Assembly (NCBI GenBank): GCA_008671135.1
Contig: RQAP01000032.1
Coordinates: 9,044-73,043 of the forward strand
Origin: Collinsella aerofaciens
GTDB taxonomy: Bacteria; Actinomycetota; Coriobacteriia; Coriobacteriales; Coriobacteriaceae
Length of the DNA: 64,000 nucleotides
Direction of reading: 5' to 3'
This document shows positions 1-9,030 of the stretch, one piece after another. Under the pieces are notes generated by a model. It ran no database searches, had not been told where the DNA came from, and was given only the letters and a program-made list of their open reading frames with translations. The position numbers and the translations under genes are program-made. Position 1 is the first letter of the stretch, and each line of letters opens with the position of its first letter.

Positions 1-180
1 GATATTGGCATCACCGTAGGCGTCGTGCTTGCCCTCATCGGCTACATGTTCTTGAGCCCTGCTGCCCGCGAAGTCGATGCGACTGCCGAGCTCAATGCCC
101 GTGATGAGGCCCGCGCCAAGCGCAAAGCCAAGCAGCGTGGGGAGCGTGCCCGCAAGATTCGCGAAAGGAATGAGCGTTAA
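1..180 (+). CDS. lspA: Signal peptidase II, C-terminal part (cut by window edge)
   Basis: Only the last 59 codons are present. The reading frame opens with Asp-Ile-Gly-Ile, then a hydrophobic stretch (GVVLALIGYMFL), then a highly charged Arg/Lys/Glu tail. In LspA a catalytic Asp sits in an FNxAD motif directly before the last membrane helix, and the first codon here fits that Asp. LspA removes signal peptides from prolipoproteins, and lspA directly before an rluD-type gene is a common arrangement. The stop codon overlaps the next start by one base (TAATG). Identification rests on a short fragment plus context; the charged cytoplasmic tail of about 35 residues is longer than usual. Confidence 0.7.
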   Translation, partial: DIGITVGVVLALIGYMFLSPAAREVDATAELNARDEARAKRKAKQRGERARKIRERNER

Positions 181-1193
181 TGGCCGACATCCATATTCTT
201 GTTGCCGACGATTGCTCTGGCCAGCGTCTCGACGCCTTTCTGGGTGCCAACGACGGCTGCCCCACGCGCTCTGCCTGCGCGCATCTGATTGAGGGCGGCG
301 CCGTAATCGTGAACGGCGAGACCTGTCTGTCAAAAAAGTATGCCGTACGCGCCGGTGACCGCATCTCGGTCGACCTGCCCGAGCCGCACGACCCGACCGA
401 CGTGATTCCCGAGGCCATTCCCCTCGATATCCGCTACGAGGACGACTATCTCATTGTGCTCTCCAAGCAGCGCGGGCTGGTGTGCCATCCCGCCCATGGC
501 CACGAGAGCGGCACCCTTGCGAACGCCTTGGTCTACCACTGCGGTATCGATCATCTTGGTACCGTGCAGGGTGAGGACCGCCCCGGCATCGTGCATCGCC
601 TGGATTGCGATACCTCGGGCCTTATGCTCGCGGCAAAAGACGACGACACCCAGCGCGCGCTTCAGAATCTCATTCGCACGCGTACGCTCGACCGCCGCTA
701 TATCACGCTTGTCCACGGGCACATCGCCATGGACGAGGGCACTATCAACACCGGTATTGCCCGATCGACGCGCGACCGCGTCAAGATGGCGGTTTCGGAC
801 GACCCCTTTGCCCGTCAGGCCATTACGACCTTTAAAGTCCTCGAGCGCTTTGATTCCACGCGCTTTGACGATGGTTATACGCTCGTTGAGTGCCATCTGT
901 TTACCGGTCGCACGCACCAGATTCGCGTGCATATGCGTCATATCAACCACGCCTGCGTGGGCGATCCACTCTACGGCAAGTGCGATGCGCGCGCCGACCA
1001 GGGCCTGACCAGGCAGTTCCTTCATTCCTGGCGCGTGGCGTTCGACCATCCCGTGACGGGGGAGCGCATTGAGTGCCGCGACGAGTTGCCGTGGGATCTC
1101 ACTGCGGTTCTCGACGATCTGGCTCCGCGCTCGCTCGGTCGCACGGCCGTTGGAGATGAAATCGTTCCGCAGCTCGGTCTTCTCGAAGCCTAG
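180..1193 (+). CDS. rluD: RluD/RluA-family 23S rRNA pseudouridine synthase
   Basis: A 337-residue protein with an N-terminal S4-like RNA-binding region (about residues 12-75) and the RluA-family catalytic domain. The signature GIVHRLDCDTSGLML is present, with catalytic Asp at about residue 142, followed by the GRTHQIRVH motif near residue 245. The family isomerises uridine to pseudouridine in structured RNA; RluD acts on helix 69 of 23S rRNA, but which uridine this member modifies cannot be read from sequence. It starts on the ATG overlapping the lspA stop and is probably co-transcribed with lspA. Length is normal for the family. Confidence 0.9.
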   Translation: MADIHILVADDCSGQRLDAFLGANDGCPTRSACAHLIEGGAVIVNGETCLSKKYAVRAGDRISVDLPEPHDPTDVIPEAIPLDIRYEDDYLIVLSKQRGLVCHPAHGHESGTLANALVYHCGIDHLGTVQGEDRPGIVHRLDCDTSGLMLAAKDDDTQRALQNLIRTRTLDRRYITLVHGHIAMDEGTINTGIARSTRDRVKMAVSDDPFARQAITTFKVLERFDSTRFDDGYTLVECHLFTGRTHQIRVHMRHINHACVGDPLYGKCDARADQGLTRQFLHSWRVAFDHPVTGERIECRDELPWDLTAVLDDLAPRSLGRTAVGDEIVPQLGLLEA

Positions 1194-1211
1194 CCAGTAT
1201 TAGGTGGTTTC

Positions 1212-1240
1212 TTGAACTCGGTAAGCCTGCGGTAAGATAT
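1212..1240 (+). promoter_or_regulatory. Possible promoter before the glycosyltransferase gene
   Basis: TTGAAC at 1212-1217 and an AGATAT/GATATA box at about 1235-1241 are spaced like a vegetative promoter, in the 82-bp gap between rluD and the glycosyltransferase. The -10 match is weak. Confidence 0.35.
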
Positions 1241-1275
1241 ACGATTGTTTACGTTACGCGTTGCTGGGAGCCTGC

Positions 1276-2571
1276 ATGCTCGCCTTTTTACAAACCAACA
1301 CACCCATCGTGATCTTCAACCAGATTGTCGTCACGCTGCTCACGGTCTGCTTTCTGTACCAGGTGGTCTTCTTTGTCATTGGCGCTCTTCGTGGCGAGGT
1401 CGCGCCTCCCAAGGCCAAAAAACTCCATCGCTATGCCTTTTTTATTGCGGCGCATAATGAGGAGGCCGTGATCGCCAACCTCGTTCGCTCCATCAAGGAC
1501 CAGGATTATCCGTCCGAGCTCATCGAGGTTTTCGTGGTCGCCGATGCCTGCACCGACAACACGGCGCAGCTCGCGCGCGAGGCCGGTGCCATTGTTTACG
1601 AGCGCAATGACCTGGCCCGCAAGGGCAAGAGCTGGGTCATGGACTTTGGCTTCGACCGCATTCTCAACGAGTATCCCGACACGTTTGAGGGCTACTTTAT
1701 CTTCGATGCCGATAACGTTATCTCCCGCGATTACGTTTCCAAGATGAATGATGCCTTTGACCAGGGCTTCCATGTGGTCACGAGCTATCGCAATTCCAAG
1801 AACTTCGGCAGCTCGTGGATCTCGGCTGCTAATGCCACGTGGTATCTACGCGAGGCGCGCTTCCTCAACAACGCGCGCAATATCTGTAAGACGTCCTGCG
1901 CTGTTTCGGGTTCGGGTTACCTTATCTCGTCAAGCGTTATCGAGGGCATGCACGGTTGGCAGTTCCACACGCTGACCGAGGACATTCAGTTCACTACGTT
2001 CTGCGCTATTCACGGTATTCGCATTGGCTATGCGCCGGCGGAGTTCTTTGACGAGCAACCCGTGACGTTCAAGGCATCCTGGAAGCAGCGTATGCGCTGG
2101 ACCAAGGGCTTTTACCAGGTGTTCTTTACCTACGGTAAGCATCTGGTCAAGTCGATGTTCCGCTATCATCGCTTTGCCGCCTACGACATGTTCATGACGA
2201 TCGCCCCGGGTATGCTGCTATCGCTGATCTCGATGCTCGCTAATGCGACGTTCTTGATTGTGGGTGGCCTTTCGCATGGTTTCTTGGCAACCGAAGTCGA
2301 GATGCAGGCGTGCGCCGCTTCGCTCATTATGACCTTCGCCATGATGTATCAGACGTTCTTTATCCTGGCGCTGCTCACGACTATCTTTGAGTACAAGCAT
2401 ATTCACTGCGCGCATAAGTGGCGCCTGGTGACTAACCTGTTTACCTTCCCGATCTTTATGTTCAGCTATATCCCCATCACGGTGGCCGCGCTGTTCCTGA
2501 AGGTCGACTGGGTGCCGACGCAGCACGCCGTCAACGTTACCCTTGACGAGGTCATGCAAGGCGCCAAATAA
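1276..2571 (+). CDS. Membrane family 2 glycosyltransferase (processive type)
   Basis: 431 residues. There is an N-terminal membrane helix, a cytosolic GT-A domain, and at least three C-terminal hydrophobic segments. Motifs in order are the start of the nucleotide-sugar fold (FFIAAHNEE), the metal-binding DAD (FIFDADNVIS), the acceptor-site TEDIQF and the QRMRW motif of cellulose-synthase/NodC-like enzymes. It should polymerise or attach sugars at the inner membrane face; donor and product are unknown. The ATG at 1276 is preferred because GGGAG lies 5 bases upstream; an in-frame TTG at 1261 is an alternative. It stands alone with its own promoter and terminator, so the neighbours do not indicate which polysaccharide it makes. 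Confidence 0.85.
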   Translation: MLAFLQTNTPIVIFNQIVVTLLTVCFLYQVVFFVIGALRGEVAPPKAKKLHRYAFFIAAHNEEAVIANLVRSIKDQDYPSELIEVFVVADACTDNTAQLAREAGAIVYERNDLARKGKSWVMDFGFDRILNEYPDTFEGYFIFDADNVISRDYVSKMNDAFDQGFHVVTSYRNSKNFGSSWISAANATWYLREARFLNNARNICKTSCAVSGSGYLISSSVIEGMHGWQFHTLTEDIQFTTFCAIHGIRIGYAPAEFFDEQPVTFKASWKQRMRWTKGFYQVFFTYGKHLVKSMFRYHRFAAYDMFMTIAPGMLLSLISMLANATFLIVGGLSHGFLATEVEMQACAASLIMTFAMMYQTFFILALLTTIFEYKHIHCAHKWRLVTNLFTFPIFMFSYIPITVAALFLKVDWVPTQHAVNVTLDEVMQGAK

Positions 2572-2579
2572 CCACCACC

Positions 2580-2622
2580 AAAACCACCGCAAAGGGGACA
2601 GGCACCTTTGTGGTGGTTTTTG
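2580..2622 (+). terminator. Terminator hairpin after the glycosyltransferase
   Basis: A 16-base arm at 2580-2595 pairs with 2605-2620 with one G-T pair; the loop is 9 bases, and the right arm ends in a T-run. The T-run makes it a good rho-independent terminator. Confidence 0.7.
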
Positions 2623-2652
2623 CTTTTGCGATGCAGCTCGAGGAGGAGTCCG

Positions 2653-3075
2653 ATGGCCTATATCCCGTTTTGGATTTGCATCTTTGCCGGCGTGGCAATT
2701 GATGCCCGAGAGCGACGGTTTCCCAATGGGCTTGCCGGCGCATGTGCCGTGGCGGCGTTGGCGGGCGTTTGGCTCGACCTCGGTTTGAACACAGCGCTTG
2801 ACCACGCCGGTCTTGCGGTCATCGTCTACCTTGCCCTTGTGCTCACTGAGTCGCTCTGGCGGCGCCTTCGCCACGCCCCGGGCATCGGCATGGGGGATGC
2901 CAAGGCGCTCTTCGCGCTTTGCACGCTCGACCCTATGGGTGGCATCGTGGCATTTGCCGTCGCACTCCTGGCCCTGGCCCTCTCCTGCCTCTTCACAAAA
3001 TCACGCTCCCTGCCATTGCTCCCGTTTTTGGTGCCGATTTTTGCCATAATCGAGGTCGTGGGCTGCACTTTGTAA
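2653..3075 (+). CDS. Minimal A24 (type IV prepilin) peptidase-like membrane protein
   Basis: 140 residues and almost entirely hydrophobic. It carries the two aspartate motifs of A24 aspartic membrane proteases: an Asp in AIDARERRFPN near residue 18 and GMGDAK near residue 80. It lacks the N-terminal cysteine-rich methyltransferase domain of full PilD/ComC enzymes, so it would be a cleavage-only prepilin peptidase, like the archaeal and TadV/CpaA types. The start at 2653 follows AGGAGGAG; a longer GTG-started frame from 2608 has no such site. No pilin, tad or com genes are in this window, so the substrate must be elsewhere. Confidence 0.75.
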   Translation: MAYIPFWICIFAGVAIDARERRFPNGLAGACAVAALAGVWLDLGLNTALDHAGLAVIVYLALVLTESLWRRLRHAPGIGMGDAKALFALCTLDPMGGIVAFAVALLALALSCLFTKSRSLPLLPFLVPIFAIIEVVGCTL

Positions 3076-3106
3076 CCGATTGCGCACCCTTCTTAAGGAG
3101 CATGCC

Positions 3107-4354
3107 ATGGCAACTAATCAAGAAACGGCCGTCATTAAGGCGCGCATGGACCGTATTCCCTCGGCGTTGTCGCCCGAACTTGTCGAGCGCATTGCCGCCG
3201 ATCGTGCTTCGGGCTATGTCAACCCGTATCGTTGCAACGACGATCAGGTCATTCGTCGTATTGATCGCGCCGCCGACAAAGGCACGCTTATGCGTCCGGC
3301 GTTTATGCGCGATACCGAAAAGATACTTCATCTTCCGGCGTACACCCGTTATGCAGGCAAAACGCAGGTCTTTAGCTTCCGTAGCAATGACGATCTGTCA
3401 CGCCGCGGTTTGCACGTGCAGCTCGTCTCCCGCATTGCGCGCGATATCGGTCGCGCCCTGGGGCTCAATTGCGATCTGATCGAGGCGATTGGCCTGGGTC
3501 ACGACTTGGGACACACGCCTTTCGGCCATGCCGGCGAGCGCTTCCTCAACGATATCTATCATGAGCGTACGGGGCGTTATTTTTTCCATAACGTGCAGTC
3601 GGTCCGCGTGCTCGACACACTGTACGGCCGCAACGTGTCGCTCCAGACGCTCGACGGCGTGCTATGCCATAACGGCGAGTACGAGCAGCGTGTGTTTGAG
3701 CTCTCGGACATGAGCTCCTTTGACCAGTTTGACCAGACGGTTGAGGATTGCATTGCCACGGGCTATAGCGCAATTGGGCATCTGCGTCCCATGACGCTCG
3801 AGGGCTGCGTCGTTCGCATCTCGGATATTCTTGCCTACGTCGGTCGTGACCGTCAGGATGCGATCGCGGCGGGCCTGCTGTCACCCGACGCTTTTGATGA
3901 TGGCCGGGGCGGTGCCTACAACAGTTGGATCCTCACGCATGCCTCCATCGATATCGTTGAGCACAGCTATGGTAAGCCGCGCATCGAGATGAGCGAGGAC
4001 CTGTTTGAGGAAATCCGCCGAGCCAAGCGCGAGAACTACGAGAAGATCTATAGCAAGGGCGGTATCGAAGGCGATTCCGAGGTGGAGCTGCGTGAGGCGT
4101 TCGAAAAGCTCTACGACCGTTGCCTGCGGGATCTAAACAGTGGTGACGAGTCCTCGTACATCTTTAAGCACCATATTTCGCGCATCGAGCAGCAGCTTTC
4201 CTACTACGATCGCGCCTATGCCTGGCAGAATGATAAGGACCAGGCGGTCGTGGATTACATTGCGAGCATGACGGACGGTTATTTCTGCGAGCTCACGAGC
4301 AAGCTGTTTCCGGGATTGAAGTTTCCGCACCGTACCTATATTAACGAACGGTAG
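3107..4354 (+). CDS. dgt: dGTP triphosphohydrolase (HD domain)
   Basis: 415 residues. The HD-superfamily metal site is clear in GHDLGHTPFGHAGE at about residues 130-143, preceded by the dGTPase-type RRGLHVQLVSRIARDI helix. The enzyme hydrolyses deoxynucleoside triphosphates, classically dGTP, to the nucleoside and tripolyphosphate. The start at 3107 is chosen for AAGGAG six bases upstream; a longer frame from 3080 is unlikely. It is followed 54 bases later by rarA, with a TATACT -10-like box at 4370-4375 between them. Exact nucleotide preference cannot be told from sequence. Confidence 0.85.
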   Translation: MATNQETAVIKARMDRIPSALSPELVERIAADRASGYVNPYRCNDDQVIRRIDRAADKGTLMRPAFMRDTEKILHLPAYTRYAGKTQVFSFRSNDDLSRRGLHVQLVSRIARDIGRALGLNCDLIEAIGLGHDLGHTPFGHAGERFLNDIYHERTGRYFFHNVQSVRVLDTLYGRNVSLQTLDGVLCHNGEYEQRVFELSDMSSFDQFDQTVEDCIATGYSAIGHLRPMTLEGCVVRISDILAYVGRDRQDAIAAGLLSPDAFDDGRGGAYNSWILTHASIDIVEHSYGKPRIEMSEDLFEEIRRAKRENYEKIYSKGGIEGDSEVELREAFEKLYDRCLRDLNSGDESSYIFKHHISRIEQQLSYYDRAYAWQNDKDQAVVDYIASMTDGYFCELTSKLFPGLKFPHRTYINER

Positions 4355-4408
4355 TTCGTATCTATTAGGTATACTGTTAGTGGATAACTTTTTTGATTGA
4401 TGCACGGG

Positions 4409-5764
4409 ATGGCTATGGACGACCTTTTTTCTGCTTCGACGCGCGAGCGTTCCTTTCAGAATGCGCCGCTTGCGGTGCGCATGCGCCCCAATTCGCTCGA
4501 CGAGTATGTGGGCCAGCAAAAGGCCGTCGGTAAGGGCTCATGGTTGCGTGCCGCGATCGAGCACGATGTGCTTTCGAGCGTGATACTGTACGGGCCGGCC
4601 GGTACGGGCAAGACGACGCTGGCCCACATTATCGCCAACCATACCAAGAGTGAGTTTGTCGAGGTCAGCGCCGTCACGGGTACCGTGAAGGACCTGCGTC
4701 GCGTGATCGACGAGGCAAAGACGCGTCTGAATACGTACGACCGTCGCACCATCCTGTTTATCGACGAGATTCATCGCTTTTCGAAGTCACAGCAGGATGC
4801 ATTGCTGCATGCGGTTGAGAACCGTACCGTCATTATGATTGGTGCCACGACGGAGAACCCGTACTTCGAGGTCAACTCGGCGTTGCTCTCGCGTGGTCGT
4901 GTGGTGGAACTTGAACACCTTAAGGACGAGGACATAGCCACGCTGATCGAGCGTGCGCTCGAGGCTCCGCATGGCCTGAACGGTAAGTTCTCGGCCGATG
5001 AGGATACGGTCAAGACCATTTGTACGCTGGCCGCGGGTGATGCACGCTCGGCCCTGACGACACTTGAGCTGGCGAGCGAGATTGCCGTCACGCGTCCCGA
5101 TACCGAGGGAACGCCAGCGCCGTCGGCGGGGGAGCGCTATCCCATCACCGTGGATGACGTAAAGATTGCCAACCCGCGTCGCGGCTTTACGTATGACAAA
5201 AACGGTGACATGCACTACGACATCATCAGTGCGTTCATCAAGTCCATGCGCGGTAGCGACCCCGATGCCACGGTCTACTGGCTTGCGCGCATGATCGATG
5301 CAGGGGAGGATCCTAAGTTTATCGCCCGTCGCATTATGATTCATGCCTCTGAGGACGTTGGCAACGCTGACCCGCAGGCGCTTCTTATAGCGCATGCTGC
5401 GTTTAAATCTGCCGAGGTTATTGGCTATCCCGAGTGCCGTATTAACCTCGCGCAGGCTGCGCTCTATGTTTGTTTGGCGCCTAAGTCCAATGCGTGTGAG
5501 GCTTCGATCGATGCGGCGCTGGCCGATATCCATTCTAGTGGGCTTCGCGAGGTGCCTAGTTATCTGCGCGATCGCCATCGCCCGGGCAGCGATGATTACG
5601 GTGTGTATAAGTATCCACATGATTATCCCGAAGGCTGGGTCGATCAGCGCTATTTGCCCGAGGGACTGGAGCGCGGCGCGTTCTGGCAGCCTGCTGGCCG
5701 CGGTTGGGAAGAATGGCGCGTAGAGCAAAGCGAACGCGACCGCAGCGGGAATGCACCGAAGTAG
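4409..5764 (+). CDS. rarA: Replication-associated recombination AAA+ ATPase RarA (MgsA)
   Basis: About 451 residues. Walker A (GPAGTGKTT) lies at about residues 61-69 and Walker B (LFIDEIHRF) at about 116-124. A sensor-1-like GATTENPYFEVNSALLSR follows, and the C-terminal half has the MgsA tetramerisation pattern (RGSDPDATVYWLARM). RarA acts at stalled replication forks, probably by loading or removing factors at single-strand gaps. The start is uncertain: ATG codons occur at 4400, 4409 and 4415 without a strong ribosome-binding site, and 4409 gives the usual short N-terminus before DDLFS. Confidence 0.88.
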   Translation: MAMDDLFSASTRERSFQNAPLAVRMRPNSLDEYVGQQKAVGKGSWLRAAIEHDVLSSVILYGPAGTGKTTLAHIIANHTKSEFVEVSAVTGTVKDLRRVIDEAKTRLNTYDRRTILFIDEIHRFSKSQQDALLHAVENRTVIMIGATTENPYFEVNSALLSRGRVVELEHLKDEDIATLIERALEAPHGLNGKFSADEDTVKTICTLAAGDARSALTTLELASEIAVTRPDTEGTPAPSAGERYPITVDDVKIANPRRGFTYDKNGDMHYDIISAFIKSMRGSDPDATVYWLARMIDAGEDPKFIARRIMIHASEDVGNADPQALLIAHAAFKSAEVIGYPECRINLAQAALYVCLAPKSNACEASIDAALADIHSSGLREVPSYLRDRHRPGSDDYGVYKYPHDYPEGWVDQRYLPEGLERGAFWQPAGRGWEEWRVEQSERDRSGNAPK

Positions 5765-5864
5765 CTGCTGATAATTTTGTTCCACGTTGCTGCTCTTGGC
5801 ATGTTCGGTCCCCTTTGGGGTACCATGGGAACCGTCTGTATTTCGATTCCTTTGGGAGGCTTGT

Positions 5865-6452
5865 ATGAGTCCCATTCAAATCGCCTTGCTGTTGCTCGCC
5901 GTTGCCGGCGTGTGGGCTATCGTTGAGCTCGCGCTTACCCTGCGCAAGACCCGCACCGTTGTCGACTCGCTCGATAAGACCGTGAACGACCTCAACAACA
6001 CCATCGCCGAGGCTCAGCCTGTGGTGGCAAAGCTCGATGGCGCTGTCGATGAGCTTACGCCGGCGCTTGCCCAGATGGAGCCGCTGCTTAAGTCGAGCAA
6101 GACCGCGGTCGATGCCTTGACGTCCAACCTTGTTGAGGTTGAGGCCGTCGTTCGCGACATTTCCGAGGTCACGGGCAGTGTGGCCGAGGCCAGCAGCGCC
6201 GTGTCGAGCGTGACTGATTCTGCCGCCGGTGCTGTGCAGAAGCTCTTCAATAAGGTGAAGGCTCCTGCAGCCGACGCCGATCGCAAGCTCGCCGCTGCCG
6301 CTGCGGAGGCCGAGCAGCCTACCGAGCGCGTCCTAATTGGCGAGGACGAGGCCGCCGCGGGCGACGATGATGGTCAGAAGTCTGCATCCAAGCCGGCTCA
6401 GTATTACACCTATACGCCCGCCGAGACCTCTGAGGAGTCCTGCGATGAGTAG
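5865..6452 (+). CDS. DUF948-type membrane-anchored coiled-coil protein
   Basis: 195 residues: one N-terminal membrane helix (IALLLLAVAGVWAIVELAL), then a long heptad-like region rich in Leu, Val, Asp and Lys, then an Ala/Glu-rich acidic tail. This is the layout of DUF948 proteins, some of which are named as general stress proteins. GGGAGG lies just upstream of the ATG at 5865. The stop overlaps the start of the anti-sigma-like gene, so it is the first gene of a stress-sigma operon. Molecular function is unknown. Confidence 0.75.
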   Translation: MSPIQIALLLLAVAGVWAIVELALTLRKTRTVVDSLDKTVNDLNNTIAEAQPVVAKLDGAVDELTPALAQMEPLLKSSKTAVDALTSNLVEVEAVVRDISEVTGSVAEASSAVSSVTDSAAGAVQKLFNKVKAPAADADRKLAAAAAEAEQPTERVLIGEDEAAAGDDDGQKSASKPAQYYTYTPAETSEESCDE

Positions 6453-6822
6453 CGAAGCAACCTGCCCTATCACGCTGACCGTTGCCGGTGACCCGCGTCT
6501 CGCTCGCCTTGTGCGCATGACGGCAGCCAACGTTGGTGCCCTGTGCTCTATGTCTGTCGATCGCATTGAGGACATCCGCATGGCTGCCGAGGAGGCTTTC
6601 ATCTTTGGTTGCACCGCGGTCGACTGCGATGACATCACCATCAAATTCGATGTCGATGAGACCCACGTTGGCATGACTATTACCTTTGGCGACCAGGCTA
6701 CGGTCGATGAAGACGACCAGGCTGCGGTGTATGCCGAGCTCATCCTCGCGAGCGTGTGCGACTCCTACGAAAAGACTGCGGCGCCCCTGACGCTTTCCCT
6801 CGACCTCAAGGCGGATATTTAA
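6445..6822 (+). CDS. Anti-sigma factor-like ATPase-fold protein (RsbW/SpoIIAB type, degenerate)
   Basis: 125 residues. The region DRIEDIRMAAEEAF aligns with the N-box helix of RsbW/SpoIIAB anti-sigma kinases, and the gene lies directly before a SigB-family sigma factor, the classic position for its antagonist. The Asn expected after the conserved Glu is not evident (EEAFIFGC), and I see no DxGxG ATP-lid motif, so it may bind sigma or partners without kinase activity. The ATG at 6445 overlaps the DUF948 stop. The call rests on context plus weak motif similarity. Confidence 0.6.
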   Translation: MSSEATCPITLTVAGDPRLARLVRMTAANVGALCSMSVDRIEDIRMAAEEAFIFGCTAVDCDDITIKFDVDETHVGMTITFGDQATVDEDDQAAVYAELILASVCDSYEKTAAPLTLSLDLKADI

Positions 6823-6823
6823 T

Positions 6824-7615
6824 ATGACCGAACGTTCCCGGAGCGGCAAGACCGCTTGGGACAAGGAGAAAACCCGCGAGCTGTTTCGTCGCTACAAGGA
6901 GACCGGTGATCCGGACGCCCGCGAGCAGCTCGTCATGTCCCATATGAACCTGGTAAGGTTTCTTGCCAACAAATTTAAGAATCGCGGCGAGCCGCTCGAC
7001 GACCTCATGCAGGTCGGCTATCTGGGTTTGCTCAAGGCTATCGACCGTTTTGATCCCGAGCGCGGACTCGAGTTCACGACGTTTGCGACACCCACTATCC
7101 TGGGCGAGATCAAACGCCATTTCCGCGACAAGGGCTGGAGCGTGCGCGTACCGCGTCGTCTGCAGGAGCTCTCGGCCAAGGTCAACCAGGCTACTGACAA
7201 ACTTACCAACGAGCTGCAGCGTTCGCCCAAGGTTGAGGAGATCGCTGAGTATCTAGATGTGACTGTCGATGAGGTCCTCGAGGCTATGGAATCGTCTTCG
7301 GCCTATACCTCGGTGCCCATCGAGGCTCCTGGTGCGTCCGATTCCGACGATGCGCCGTCGATTCTCGACCGTTACGCCGACGATGACAACGAGCTCGACT
7401 TTACCGATGACCGCCTGGTGATCGAGGAAGCCATCCGCGATTTCTCGCCGCGCGAGCGCGAGGTGATCGAGCTGCGCTTTGTGAAGGGCATGACCCAGAT
7501 CGAGATCGCCAAGAAGCTGGGTATTTCTCAGGTGCAGGTTTCGCGTCTGCTGCGCCGCACGCTTAAGAAGATTCAGGACAAGATCGACCCCGACGGAGTG
7601 ATGATTCGTTCATGA
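6824..7615 (+). CDS. RNA polymerase sigma factor, SigB/SigF/SigG family
   Basis: 263 residues. Region 2 includes EPLDDLMQVGYLGLLKAIDRF and EFTTFATPTILGEIKRHFRD, the -10 recognition part. Region 3 has RSPKVEEIAEYL. Region 4 ends in the helix-turn-helix TQIEIAKKLGISQVQVSRLL. This is the group 3 layout of stress and sporulation sigmas. It starts one base after the anti-sigma-like gene and its stop overlaps the AI-2E transporter start, giving a four-gene operon. Which stress it answers is unknown; its likely regulator is the preceding gene product. Confidence 0.9.
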   Translation: MTERSRSGKTAWDKEKTRELFRRYKETGDPDAREQLVMSHMNLVRFLANKFKNRGEPLDDLMQVGYLGLLKAIDRFDPERGLEFTTFATPTILGEIKRHFRDKGWSVRVPRRLQELSAKVNQATDKLTNELQRSPKVEEIAEYLDVTVDEVLEAMESSSAYTSVPIEAPGASDSDDAPSILDRYADDDNELDFTDDRLVIEEAIRDFSPREREVIELRFVKGMTQIEIAKKLGISQVQVSRLLRRTLKKIQDKIDPDGVMIRS

Positions 7616-9024
7616 GTGAGCACCCCCAACAAACCGATCGCGTGCTGCGCGACACCCGCATTCTGACGCTGCGCATTTGGGCTGTTGTCGGCTGCATTGT
7701 TATTGCTGCTGTCATCTTTAACCTTATGGGCATCCTGGCACCGGTTATTGAGTTTCTTGCCGTCGGCTCCATCATTGCTTTTGTGATGTCCCCGATCACC
7801 AACTGGCTCGAGCACCATGGCGTGAATCGCGGCATCGGTTCGCTTATCGCGCTTATTGTTGTTGTTGCCGTGCTCGTCGGTGTCGTTTGCATCTTGTCGC
7901 CGATTCTCTTTGGTCAGATCATGGAAGTCCTGAGCCGTCTGCCCGAGCAGCTTCGTGTTGCGGGTGGCGATCTCAACGAGATGATTTCGCATGCCAAGAC
8001 GCTCAACAACACGCCGCTCAAGGAGTATTTGGACGATAATCTTTCGTCGCTTGTTACTGTGGCATCAAAGTACGTGTCTCAGATCGCTGCCGAGCTTGGC
8101 CGTGGTGTGTTCCCGCTCATCACCAATACGGCCTCGCAGTTGTTCGTGATCTTCCTTGGTCTGGTGCTTGCGTACTGGATGACCTGCGACTACCCTCGCA
8201 TGCACCACGAGATTTGCACCATCATCGGTCAGGAGAAGGAGACCTCGTACCGCTTTATGGTCGCCATCCTTTCTCGCTCTGTCGGCGGCTACATGCGCGG
8301 TATGGTCGTGACGTCCATCTGCGGTGGTTTCCTCGCCTTTATCGGTTTTATGATCATCGGCCATCCGTATGCGGCGCTCATGGCTATCTTTACCGGCATC
8401 ATGCATTTGGTTCCAGTCGTCGGTCCTTGGGTGAGCGCAGCAATCGCCACAGTGCTCGGTTTCATGTTCAGCCCCATGTTGGCGTTATGGACGCTCGTCG
8501 TGACGATGGTCGCGCAAAACGTCACCGATAACGTGATTTCGCCTAAGGTTATGCAGAGCTCGGTGCAGGTGCATCCCATCATGAGCCTCACGGCGCTCGT
8601 TATTGGCTCGGCACTCATGGGCCCCATCGGCATGATTATTGCCATCCCGCTTTGTGCGGCCCTCAAAGGTATCTTCGTGTTCTACTTCGAGAATGAGACC
8701 GGCCGCCAGCTTGTGGCCTATGACGGCGCCGTGTTTAAGGGCACACCGTACCGCGATGCCGATGGCAACCCGGTCGCCGCCTACGACGCGCTCGGCGACG
8801 ACACCTTCATTTACGAGTCCGAGCTCATCGGCAACGAGACTGCGCCCGAGGCCCAAGCGATGCCTAAGCCCGAGTTCGATAATCCTTGGATCAAGCTCTC
8901 GGGCTTGCAACCCGATGCCACGGGCTTCTTCAAGAATCCCTTCGCCAAGGACGATGACTCCAACTCGGACGACGATACCAAAACCGGCATCGACGGCTCC
9001 ATGGACGATTCGGATTCTAAATAG
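7612..9024 (+). CDS. AI-2E family transporter (permease)
   Basis: 470 residues with about seven or eight hydrophobic segments between residues 15 and 360, matching the AI-2E/TqsA/YdiK exporter family (for example GFMIIGHPYAALMAIFTGI and PKVMQSSVQVHPIMSL). Members have been linked to autoinducer-2 export, Na+/H+ antiport and other roles, so the substrate is open. The last 90 residues are an unusual acidic tail rich in Asp, Ser and Pro, predicted disordered. The ATG overlaps the sigma-factor stop (ATGA), so it belongs to that operon. Confidence 0.85.
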   Translation: MSEHPQQTDRVLRDTRILTLRIWAVVGCIVIAAVIFNLMGILAPVIEFLAVGSIIAFVMSPITNWLEHHGVNRGIGSLIALIVVVAVLVGVVCILSPILFGQIMEVLSRLPEQLRVAGGDLNEMISHAKTLNNTPLKEYLDDNLSSLVTVASKYVSQIAAELGRGVFPLITNTASQLFVIFLGLVLAYWMTCDYPRMHHEICTIIGQEKETSYRFMVAILSRSVGGYMRGMVVTSICGGFLAFIGFMIIGHPYAALMAIFTGIMHLVPVVGPWVSAAIATVLGFMFSPMLALWTLVVTMVAQNVTDNVISPKVMQSSVQVHPIMSLTALVIGSALMGPIGMIIAIPLCAALKGIFVFYFENETGRQLVAYDGAVFKGTPYRDADGNPVAAYDALGDDTFIYESELIGNETAPEAQAMPKPEFDNPWIKLSGLQPDATGFFKNPFAKDDDSNSDDDTKTGIDGSMDDSDSK

Positions 9025-9030
9025 GCCCTA

